The notes under the pieces were generated by a model, which searched no databases, was not told where the DNA came from, and worked only from the letters and a program-made list of their open reading frames with translations. 64,000 nucleotides of DNA from Mycobacterium sp. AT1 (lineage in GTDB: Bacteria; Actinomycetota; Actinomycetes; Mycobacteriales; Mycobacteriaceae). A program made the translations under genes and the position numbers. Where the stretch lies: assembly GCF_002043095.1 (NCBI RefSeq), contig NZ_MVOC01000005.1, forward strand, positions 1 to 64,000. The letters run 5' to 3'. Every line of letters begins with the position of its first letter. Position 1 is the stretch's first letter. Shown in pieces: positions 25,608 through 32,634 of this stretch.

Positions 25608-25670
25608 GGGGGCCTACCGGCGAGTGACTCGCGGCCGAAAAGAGACTCTTGTCACAGCGGCCAAACCTAC

Positions 25671-25688
25671 CTACTGTGTGTTCACTAG
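25671..25688. promoter_or_regulatory. Dyad upstream of TetR, candidate autoregulatory site
   Basis: CTACTGTGTGTTCACTAG has dyad-related ends (CTAcTG and CActAG), and flanking AACCTA and TAGGTT extend the symmetry. It lies 47 nt before the TetR ATG. Confidence 0.35.
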
Positions 25689-25734
25689 GTTGGATTGGCA
25701 ACGGGGCCAGGTGAGTGATCGGAGTCCGGTGACG

Positions 25735-26355
25735 ATGTCGGAGCAGCAGTCGCCGCGGCCCTACGCGTCGCTGCTCGCGAAGGGTGACGACCGCAGAGTC
25801 CGGATTCTCGAAGTGGCCGAGCGCCTGCTGGCCCGCAACGGTTGGCGCAACACCTCGCTCGCGCAGATCGCGAGGGAAGCGGGCGTCAGCGCGGCCGGAC
25901 TGCTGCACCACTACGCATCGAAGGAACAACTCCTCAACGCCGTGCTCGACGCCCGCGACGCCGACGACGACCAACACGCCGACCGCACGGGCGACCTGAT
26001 CACCGAGATTTGCAGGGTCGCGGAGCGATTCGACCGTGAACCCGAGCTGATCGGCACCTTCACGGTGTTGCTCGCCGAGAACATCGCCCCCGATGCGCCG
26101 TTGCACGATCGTCTGGTCAGGCGACAGCAGGCCGCGATGGGCATCGTGACCGACTTCATTCGACGCGCGCAGGACACCGGCGTCTATCGCCCCGACTTCG
26201 ACCCGGCCATCAAGGCCGTGGAGATTCTCGCCTTCATCAACGGAATGGAGTCCGTATGGTTGCTCGATCCTTCGATACCCCTGGTCGAGGTCTTCAGGGG
26301 GTACGCCCAGACGCTGGCCAGAGATTTCGGACCCGTGGACAGGAGCAGACCATGA
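25735..26355 (+). CDS. TetR-family transcriptional regulator
   Basis: A 206-aa TetR regulator. The helix-turn-helix is TSLAQIAREAGVSAAGLLHH, followed by YASKEQLLNAVL; the C-terminal domain resembles TetR_C members that bind acyl-CoA-like ligands, which is inference. Start choice is uncertain: ATG 25735 (MSEQQSPR) with GGAG ten bases upstream is used, with GTG 25711 and GTG 25729 as in-frame options. It overlaps the next gene (ATGA). It has its own dyad upstream, not a GAGAAT site. Confidence 0.87.
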   Translation: MSEQQSPRPYASLLAKGDDRRVRILEVAERLLARNGWRNTSLAQIAREAGVSAAGLLHHYASKEQLLNAVLDARDADDDQHADRTGDLITEICRVAERFDREPELIGTFTVLLAENIAPDAPLHDRLVRRQQAAMGIVTDFIRRAQDTGVYRPDFDPAIKAVEILAFINGMESVWLLDPSIPLVEVFRGYAQTLARDFGPVDRSRP

Positions 26356-26858
26356 GGTATCGGTTGGACGTGGTGGGGCCCTCGGTCCACGACGTCGTCA
26401 CATTCGCCGGCGGCTTCGTCGTCGACCGCGTCATGGCGGGCTGGGACGTCACGGTGCTCGTCGACGGAGCGGAGGACCTTCGAGCACTGGAGATTCTTGG
26501 CGTCGACGTCCAGGATCTTGAAGGCGCACTGGAGATGTGGGCCGACCGGCCCCACCCGCATACCGTGGCCGTGGCGTCGGAGTTGTTCGCGACCGACGCG
26601 CGGGTTCGCCGCGGCGTGCTCGAGGCACTCGACCACGGACTGACGGAGGTGACGCTCTGGGGTGAGCGTTGCCCGGCCGAACTCGACGACACCGTGGATT
26701 CGGTGCGCCACCGGCTGAGTGCCGCCGCCCGCGCCTTCAAGGCACAGGCGTTGGGTGTATTCGAAACCGGAGCCGTCGACGTCGGCGATTCGGAGACGTT
26801 CCGGTGCGGCGCGATGCTCCGGCCCTCCGTGGCTGCGGACCTCATCCCGGCAAGCTGA
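26352..26858 (+). CDS. Hypothetical protein (168 aa)
   Basis: I do not recognise this family. The 168-aa soluble protein begins MRYRLDVVGPSVHDVVTFAG, where DVVTFAGGFVVDRVMAGWDV suggests an alternating alpha/beta start, and ends PSVAADLIPAS. It has two Cys, no signal peptide and no membrane segment. It overlaps the TetR stop (ATGA) and follows AGGAG, so the two are co-translated. Position suggests a partner or sensor for the regulator, but nothing in the sequence proves it. Confidence 0.72.
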   Translation: MRYRLDVVGPSVHDVVTFAGGFVVDRVMAGWDVTVLVDGAEDLRALEILGVDVQDLEGALEMWADRPHPHTVAVASELFATDARVRRGVLEALDHGLTEVTLWGERCPAELDDTVDSVRHRLSAAARAFKAQALGVFETGAVDVGDSETFRCGAMLRPSVAADLIPAS

Positions 26859-26922
26859 CGCGGTATTGGCGTTGGGGGAGAAGTACTTCCAGCCGACCGA
26901 GATGCGCCAGACGAGGTCGAGT

Positions 26923-27720
26923 TCAGGGTAGTCCTCGCGCGGCGGCGCGGGTGAGATGGTCGATCTGCAGGTAGGTGGCGTACAGCACCAGCGGTGGCAA
27001 CACGATGAAGGGGACGTTCTCGGCGACGAATTTGAAGCCCAAGCCGTATCCGCCCTGTCCGATGTCGGCGAACCCGGCACCCACTTCCGAGACGAAGTAC
27101 ACGGCGGTGCTGCTCATCAAGACGGCGACGCCGGCAAATGTCAACCAGAGACAGCGAATTCGTGACTCGGTGCCGAGTTGCGTACGGATCAGCTGCGTCC
27201 ACATCACGAAGACCATCACCCCGGTGAGCACGCCGACGACCTCTAGCGCGAAGATCCACGGGTTGCCGCTGACGTAGCGGGTGTCCGCCAGACCGTACTG
27301 CCACCACAACCACTTCCAGCCGGGGTCGTCGGTCGGCGCCCACAAGCCAAGCGGATGTCCGATCAGGAACATCAACTCGTAACCGATCTGGCTGCCCGCG
27401 GTGTACGGAAGGTAGAACAGGACGAGTTCGGCGGCCCTGTCGAGGCGCGTTCGATTCTCGCCCGGCGCGTTCCAGAAGATGACGAGGGGCAGAAGCAGGA
27501 CGGGAACGCCGAAGATGAGATTGACGACCACGTCGGTGGTGAACGACGGTGCCACGACGCCGATCTGAACCCCAATGGTGACCACTAGGAACACGGCCGC
27601 GGTGAAGATGCCGGTGCCCAGGTAAATCCGTCCGCGATGCGGTGCGACCGGTCTGGCGAAATTCGTCTCCTTGGGCAGCACGGGCAACGTCGGTGTCACT
27701 TCTCTCCCGCGGTTGCTCAT
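26923..27720 (-). CDS. Emopamil-binding protein (EBP/EXPERA)-like membrane protein
   Basis: A 265-aa integral membrane protein with about six hydrophobic segments. The central and C-terminal parts resemble eukaryotic emopamil-binding protein, the sterol delta8-delta7 isomerase. WWQYGLADTRYVSGN matches the EBP WKEYxxxDSRY segment, FALEVVG keeps the conserved Glu of the next helix, YFVSEVGAGF matches YFxTExxxGF, and FVAENVPFIVLP matches the FxxMNxxWxVLP helix with its Asn. The EBP His of helix 2 appears to be Gln (GSQIGYE), with the following Glu kept. ATG 27720 follows GAGGG. It may be a steroid/terpenoid isomerase or binding protein. Confidence 0.72.
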   Translation of the reverse strand: MSNRGREVTPTLPVLPKETNFARPVAPHRGRIYLGTGIFTAAVFLVVTIGVQIGVVAPSFTTDVVVNLIFGVPVLLLPLVIFWNAPGENRTRLDRAAELVLFYLPYTAGSQIGYELMFLIGHPLGLWAPTDDPGWKWLWWQYGLADTRYVSGNPWIFALEVVGVLTGVMVFVMWTQLIRTQLGTESRIRCLWLTFAGVAVLMSSTAVYFVSEVGAGFADIGQGGYGLGFKFVAENVPFIVLPPLVLYATYLQIDHLTRAAARGLP

Positions 27721-28041
27721 GTCATGCACCCTCGTTCCTGGCCGGCGCTAGTGGTGACGAATCGTCGCGCACGCGCAATGCTGCTGAGCCGCAACGTCGT
27801 TGCGTCTACTCATGGCCCGTAGTCGTTCGAGGCGGTGTTCGGCTCGGGCCACGACGGGACGGCTTCCCCGCTCGTCGTCGCCGCGAGCGAATACGAGAGG
27901 AGTGCGCCGACCACGTTGACTGGCGCAGACCTCCGGTGTTCGGCTCGAGCAGATTGACGACCGGGCAGACGTGTGAAAATGTTATGCGCTACAGATGAGA
28001 ATCATATTCTCACTGGACGATATTGCAAGAGTGGAGCGCAC
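27721..28041. other. 321-bp divergent intergenic region
   Basis: No gene is supported here. The P450-proximal end holds operator site 7. A small palindrome GCAACG-T-CGTTGC lies at 27791-27803. The remainder shows no clear structure. Confidence 0.5.
27997..28011. promoter_or_regulatory. GAGAAT-N3-ATTCTC operator, site 7 (perfect)
   Basis: GAGAATCATATTCTC, identical in its 15-base core to site 5, lies 30 nt upstream of the P450 start. TGAGAAT and ATTCTCA extend the arms by one base each. Confidence 0.77.
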
Positions 28042-29316
28042 ATGGCGGAAGACCTGACCTCGGTCGACTTCTTTCGGGACAACCGACTGGTCGCCGACCC
28101 GTACCCCTTTTACGCGGCGTTGCGGGACAAGTGCCCGGTGAGCCGGGAGGACCACTACGGCGTCACGATGGTGACGGGCTGGCAAGAGGCGGTCGACGTC
28201 TACAACGACGCGGACACGTTCTCGTCCTGCATCTCGGTGACGGGACCGTTCCCAGGGTTTCCGGTCCCGCTCGAAGGCGACGACGTCACTGATCTCATCG
28301 TCAAGCACCGCGACGAGATCCCCTTCAGCGACCAGTTGCCGACGCTGGATCCGCCGACGCACACCAATCACCGTGCCCTTCTCATGCGCTTGATCACGCC
28401 CAAGCGGCTCAAGGAGAACGAGGACGCGATGTGGCAGATCGCCGACGAAGTCCTCGACGAATTCATGGCCCCCGGTGCAGGGGACTTCATCTCCGGGTTC
28501 GCCGCACCCTTCACGCTGCGCGTCATCGCCGACCTGCTTGGCGTGCCCGAGGAGGATCGTCCCGAACTGCTGGAGCGACTAGCCCGCGGCACCCACGGAA
28601 GCGGGCTGGGCAACGCCGACAAGGCAATGACCAAGACGCCCCTGGAATATCTCTACGACATCTTCGGCCAGTACGTGGAAGACCGTCGCGCCGAACCCCG
28701 CGACGACGTGCTGACCGGACTGGCCACGGCCACCTTCCCCGACGGAACCATGCCGGAGGTCGGTGACGTCGTCCGCGTGGCCACCAACGTCTTCTCGGCG
28801 GGGCAGGAGACCACGGTGCGGTTGCTCAGCACCGCGATAAAGATCATGGGGGATCAGCCCGACGTCCAGCAGCGGCTGCGCGACGACCGCAGCCTGCTCG
28901 GCAACTTCATCGAGGAATGCCTGCGCATCGAGAGCCCCGTCAAGGGCGACTTCCGATTGTCGCGCGTCCCGACCGAGATCGGTGACGAAACCGTCGCCGC
29001 CGGAAGCACTCTGATGGTCGTCAACGGTGCCGCCAATCGCGACCCGCGCCGGTTCGACAACCCTGACGACTTCGACCCGGACCGCAAGAACGCCAGGCAA
29101 CACCTTGCGTTCGGGCGCGGGATCCACAGCTGCCCCGGGGCGCCGCTCGCGCGAGCGGAGACACGGGTCGGCCTGGAACGGCTGCTCGACCGGACGACCG
29201 ACCTACGGATCAGCGAGAGGCACCACGGGCCAGCAGGACAGCGCAACTACCAGTACATCCCCACCTACATCCTGCGCGGGCTGACCGAGTTGCACGTCGA
29301 GTTCGACGCCACGTGA
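28042..29316 (+). CDS. Cytochrome P450
   Basis: A 424-aa soluble bacterial class I P450. The haem loop HLAFGRGIHSCPGAPLAR contains Cys364; the I-helix has FSAGQETT, and the K-helix ExxR is EECLR. There is no membrane anchor. It is a close paralogue of the P450 at 60769 (for example FSSCISVTGPFPGFP versus YSSCIAVAGPFPPLP). The stop overlaps the ferredoxin GTG, so its redox partner is co-translated. It likely hydroxylates the substrate. The family number cannot be assigned without a search. Confidence 0.93.
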   Translation: MAEDLTSVDFFRDNRLVADPYPFYAALRDKCPVSREDHYGVTMVTGWQEAVDVYNDADTFSSCISVTGPFPGFPVPLEGDDVTDLIVKHRDEIPFSDQLPTLDPPTHTNHRALLMRLITPKRLKENEDAMWQIADEVLDEFMAPGAGDFISGFAAPFTLRVIADLLGVPEEDRPELLERLARGTHGSGLGNADKAMTKTPLEYLYDIFGQYVEDRRAEPRDDVLTGLATATFPDGTMPEVGDVVRVATNVFSAGQETTVRLLSTAIKIMGDQPDVQQRLRDDRSLLGNFIEECLRIESPVKGDFRLSRVPTEIGDETVAAGSTLMVVNGAANRDPRRFDNPDDFDPDRKNARQHLAFGRGIHSCPGAPLARAETRVGLERLLDRTTDLRISERHHGPAGQRNYQYIPTYILRGLTELHVEFDAT

Positions 29317-29504
29317 AGGTCACCGTCGACGAGGATCGGTGCGCGGGTCACGGTATGTGTCTGACGCTGTGTCCGGAGGTCTTCGATCTGACGGACGACG
29401 GGTGGGCGGTCGCGGTACACGAAGAGGTTCCCGAGAATGCCGAGCCCGCTGCGCGGGCGGCCATTGAGAATTGCCCCGAGCGGGCCATTCGCGAGATCGA
29501 CTGA
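29313..29504 (+). CDS. 3Fe-4S ferredoxin
   Basis: A 63-aa ferredoxin of the mycobacterial P450-partner type: Cys10, Cys16 and Cys54 are the likely [3Fe-4S] ligands in CxxHxxC...CP, with His13 at the variable position. Cys20 gives an additional Cys. It overlaps the P450 stop (GTGA), and is the presumed electron donor to that P450. Confidence 0.9.
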   Translation: MKVTVDEDRCAGHGMCLTLCPEVFDLTDDGWAVAVHEEVPENAEPAARAAIENCPERAIREID

Positions 29505-29522
29505 GACGAAGGGAGATCGACG

Positions 29523-29816
29523 GTGTCCGACGAGCCCAAGGGTTACGTGATCCTCACCGAGGATGTCAAGGATCCGGCCGGAATGGCGGAGTACGGCAAG
29601 CTGGCACGCACGGCGATGTCCACCGCGAAGCTGCTGGCGTTCAGCCCCGCCGTCGCCACGCTGGAGGGGCAGTGGCACGGAACCCAAACCGTCCTACTGG
29701 AATTCGAGTCCGTAGATGCGGCCAACGAGTGGTACCACTCCGAGGACTACCAGCGGGCGGCGAAGCTTCGCCACGCCGCGGCCGAGTGCAACGCGGTCGT
29801 CATCTCGGGTCTCTGA
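29523..29816 (+). CDS. DUF1330-like protein
   Basis: A 97-aa ferredoxin-like-fold protein of the DUF1330 group: it opens with KGYVILTEDVKDPAGMAEYG and has EFESVDAANEWYHSEDYQRA near the C-terminus. The family's function is unsettled; some members act as small dimeric enzymes or monooxygenase-like proteins. GTG 29523 follows GGGAG. It ends the P450-ferredoxin unit. Confidence 0.85.
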   Translation: MSDEPKGYVILTEDVKDPAGMAEYGKLARTAMSTAKLLAFSPAVATLEGQWHGTQTVLLEFESVDAANEWYHSEDYQRAAKLRHAAAECNAVVISGL

Positions 29817-29828
29817 GCCGCGGCCGAA

Positions 29829-29927
29829 TCACTCGCCAACGATGGTGATGGCCTGCCGAGGGCACTGTCGGACGGCCTCCTTGATCTGCTGGTCGCTGTG
29901 CGGTCGATCTTCCTCGTCATGCGACGC
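29829..29927 (-). pseudogene. Relic of a 3Fe-4S ferredoxin gene
   Basis: The minus strand encodes the ferredoxin tail DQQIKEAVRQCPRQAITIVG ending at TGA 29829-29831, with the conserved CP and AI motifs. The N-terminal cysteine cluster is missing. A GTGAGCGTCGCA remnant of the start is joined to the tail by a frame-shifting deletion. It follows a P450 relic, in the same order as the intact pair at 28042-29504. Confidence 0.65.
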
Positions 29928-30150
29928 TCACCGCGAAACCTTCACCGGGACATGGCGATAGTCGGCTACATTCTGCATGTTGACCCGCTCCAGGCGATCG
30001 AAGTCAACTTCGTACCGCGGCACGAAGTCCAGCAGATGCTCGAGTGCGATCGCAGTCTCCATCCGCGCCGGCGCAGGAGTTCTCTTCGTGTCGCGTCAGC
30101 GCGTAGAAGTCCCCGTCCGCGTCCTCCTCGGCCTTTCCGCTCGGTCGAAT
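29928..30150 (-). pseudogene. Relic of a cytochrome P450 gene
   Basis: The last 44 codons (from 30062 down to TGA 29928) read as a P450 C-terminus: ARMETAIALEHLLDFVPRYE, then VNMQNVADYRHVPVKV. Just upstream, in a different frame, SCAGA looks like the haem-cysteine loop, fused to DGDFYALTRHEE, which looks like an N-terminal P450 segment. The core of the gene has therefore been deleted. It lies directly downstream of the HIBADH-like gene, suggesting the operon at 30153-35784 once ended in a P450-ferredoxin pair. Confidence 0.62.
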
Positions 30151-30152
30151 GT

Positions 30153-30947
30153 CTACGCCGGTCGCGGTGCGATTGCCTCGACGGCGGCATCCAGGATGCC
30201 CAAGTCGACGCCCAGCCCGGCAACGGTGTGGCGCACCACCGCAATGTCTTTGCCGACGAACTCGCCAACCGAGGCGACGAAGGCGTCGACCGACCCTGCC
30301 GCGTCGATCATCGCCAGGGCCCGGCTCTGCGAACTGCCATGGGTCAGGGCGCCGAGCAAGGACGTCTCGGTGATACCGAAGTGCGCGCCCAGTCGAACGG
30401 CTTCGGCGACGAGGCCGATCTGAGCTGCGAAGAGGGTGTTGTTGACGAGCTTGACGAGTTGCCCTGCGCCAGTGGCACCGACGTGCAGAATCGGATCGGC
30501 ATAGGCGCCGAGCATCGGCCGGACCCGGGCCACGGCGGTGTCGTCACCGCCGACGAACAGGGTGACCGAGCCGGCCGCGACGTCATGCGGGCCGCCGCTG
30601 ACCGGAGCGTCGACGACCGCTACGTCGGGTCGCTGCGCCGCAAGGCCTTTGGCGGTGCCCGGGCTGCCGGTGGTGTGCAGGATCAGCGTCGAGCCCGGCG
30701 GCATCGCGGCCAGCAGTCCATCGTCGACGCACACGCTTCGGACCTGTTCGTCGGTGAGGACGCCAAGGACGACGGCGACCGCGCGGGCGGCGGCCGACGG
30801 ATCGGTCACCGGGTGCGCGCCCAGACCCGCGATCACCCGGGCCTTCTCATCGGTGCGGGCCAGGACGTTCACCCGGTGCCCGGCGTCGACGAGTCGGCGC
30901 ACCATCGGCCCGCCCATGCGCCCGGCCCCGACGAACCCGACGATCAT
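30153..30947 (-). CDS. NAD(P)-dependent beta-hydroxyacid dehydrogenase (HIBADH-like)
   Basis: A 264-aa member of the 3-hydroxyisobutyrate/6-phosphogluconate dehydrogenase family: GFVGAGRMGGPMVRRL (Rossmann), VVDAPVSGGPHD, and GAGQLVKLVNNTL with the catalytic Lys. It is slightly short for the family. ATG 30947 overlaps the stop of the paralogue upstream (ATGA). The two adjacent paralogues may form a heteromer or act on successive hydroxyacids. Confidence 0.88.
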   Translation of the reverse strand: MIVGFVGAGRMGGPMVRRLVDAGHRVNVLARTDEKARVIAGLGAHPVTDPSAAARAVAVVLGVLTDEQVRSVCVDDGLLAAMPPGSTLILHTTGSPGTAKGLAAQRPDVAVVDAPVSGGPHDVAAGSVTLFVGGDDTAVARVRPMLGAYADPILHVGATGAGQLVKLVNNTLFAAQIGLVAEAVRLGAHFGITETSLLGALTHGSSQSRALAMIDAAGSVDAFVASVGEFVGKDIAVVRHTVAGLGVDLGILDAAVEAIAPRPA

Positions 30948-31765
30948 CGGCGTGGATGGTCCATTGCGGCCAGCGCGCCGTCGGCGACGGTGAAGACCGT
31001 CCCCTCTGGCGCCGATGCGCCCTCGGCGAGGCTGGCCGCGTGCCGGACGTCCTTCTGCAGCAGGGCTCCCGCGACCGGCGCGAGGGACGCCAGCGTGCCA
31101 CCGGCCCGGCCCATGCTGTTGACGGCCTTGCTCGCCGCCGATCCTCGCGCCAGCACCTCGCACAGCGCTGTCCTGGGAACCCCAAGAGCCTCACCGAGTT
31201 CCAGCGTGCTCAGGGCCGCCCCGAGGTTCGCGCTGAACAACAGGTTGTTCAGGATCTTCGTCACCTGACCGCTGCCCACCGGCCCGAGGTGCACGATCGG
31301 GTCGGCGAACGTCGAAAACACGGGTCGACACCTCTCGACGACGGCATCCTCGCCACCGACCATGACCAAGAGAGTGCCGTCGGCGGCGGCCGGGCCACCG
31401 CCGCTGACCGGTGCGTCGACCACTGAAACACCCTGCTCGGCAATCTGTTCGGCGATGTCGCGACACGTATTCGGGTGTACGGTGCTGTGGATGGCGACGA
31501 TGGAGCCTGGTGCGAGTCCGACCAGCACGCCCGTGTCACCGTCGAGGATCTGTCGGACGTCGTCGTCACCCACCACGCACAGGCACACGAGATCGCTGGC
31601 CGCCGCCAACTCTGCGGGCGAGGAGGCGACCTTTGCGCCGGTGCCGGCGAACGGCGCGACGGACTGGGGGCGACGGCTCCACAGGGTCAGCTCGTAGCCG
31701 CCCTCGACGATGCGGCGCGCCATTGGTGCGCCCTGGCTGCCCAATCCGATGAATCCGACGCGCAT
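30944..31765 (-). CDS. NAD(P)-dependent beta-hydroxyacid dehydrogenase (HIBADH-like)
   Basis: A 273-aa paralogue of the next gene: GFIGLGSQGAPMARRI, VVDAPVSGGGPAA, and GSGQVTKILNNLL with the catalytic Lys. ATG 31765 has GGAGG seven bases upstream and overlaps the alpha/beta hydrolase stop (ATGA). Oxidation of a 3-hydroxy acid or its CoA/semialdehyde form is expected; the exact substrate is unknown. Confidence 0.88.
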   Translation of the reverse strand: MRVGFIGLGSQGAPMARRIVEGGYELTLWSRRPQSVAPFAGTGAKVASSPAELAAASDLVCLCVVGDDDVRQILDGDTGVLVGLAPGSIVAIHSTVHPNTCRDIAEQIAEQGVSVVDAPVSGGGPAAADGTLLVMVGGEDAVVERCRPVFSTFADPIVHLGPVGSGQVTKILNNLLFSANLGAALSTLELGEALGVPRTALCEVLARGSAASKAVNSMGRAGGTLASLAPVAGALLQKDVRHAASLAEGASAPEGTVFTVADGALAAMDHPRR

Positions 31766-32634
31766 CACGGTGCCTCCACTTCGACGTTGGTGTCCGTCAG
31801 GCACCCGTCGACGAACGACAGCACCCGTCGGTGATAGTCCTCAGCCGTCAATCCGACGCTGAGATTGTGTCCGCTGTCGGCCATGGCGTTGACCGTCACC
31901 CGGGGCGCCGCGGTGAACAGCGCCGCGATGTCGTTCAAGGCCTGTGGCGTTGTCTCCCATACGCTCTCGTGATCGGCGACGCTGAACTGCACCGGCACGG
32001 TGACCCGAGCCGCGGCGGCGGGGAAGTCCCGGTTGGCCCAGTTGGCGGTGACGTCTGCTTCATACGCAGCGCCGGGCGCCGACAGGGCACCGGTGAGAAC
32101 CTCGGCCGGGTACAAGACGGTGGGTTGCCACAGCAGGTCGCGAAGGCCCGTAGGTCTCGACGTCGCGGTCACCTGACCGATGAGAGCCTGGGCCCCCGTG
32201 GTGAAACACAATCCCGTGCCTGCCATCTCGACGCCGATGACGTCGTGTCGGGTGTCGTCACCGGCCATGCGGAGCCCCAACTCACATCCTGAGGAGTGGG
32301 CCATCACGAACAGGCCTGCACCACCGTCGGCGGCGACGATCGCGTCCACTGCGCCGAACGCCAACTCCAATCGCCGACCGGCTTCTGCCATCTCGTCCTG
32401 ATACAGCGCCGAGGCGCCGTAGCCGGGTCGATCAAGGGCGATCACCGAATATCCCTGAGAAGCGGCCATACGCAACAACGACAGTCGCGGCTGGCCGGGG
32501 CAGTCGAAGTACCGAGACGTCACGGCACCGCCGTGGACGGCCACGATCACCGCGCGCGGCTGGGGCACCTGGATGACCGCCGCCGACATCGGCACGCCGT
32601 CGACCATGACGACGCGGGGGCGGGGCGCGGTCAC
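31765..32634 (-). CDS. Alpha/beta hydrolase
   Basis: A 289-aa alpha/beta-hydrolase with VAVHGGAVTSR (oxyanion region), DRPGYGAS, a nucleophile elbow AHSSG (first Gly replaced by Ala), and ADSGHNLS with the likely catalytic His. It could be a thioesterase, lactonase or C-C hydrolase. It is translationally coupled to both neighbours (GTGA at the 5' end, ATGA at the 3' end). Confidence 0.85.
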   Translation of the reverse strand: MTAPRPRVVMVDGVPMSAAVIQVPQPRAVIVAVHGGAVTSRYFDCPGQPRLSLLRMAASQGYSVIALDRPGYGASALYQDEMAEAGRRLELAFGAVDAIVAADGGAGLFVMAHSSGCELGLRMAGDDTRHDVIGVEMAGTGLCFTTGAQALIGQVTATSRPTGLRDLLWQPTVLYPAEVLTGALSAPGAAYEADVTANWANRDFPAAAARVTVPVQFSVADHESVWETTPQALNDIAALFTAAPRVTVNAMADSGHNLSVGLTAEDYHRRVLSFVDGCLTDTNVEVEAP

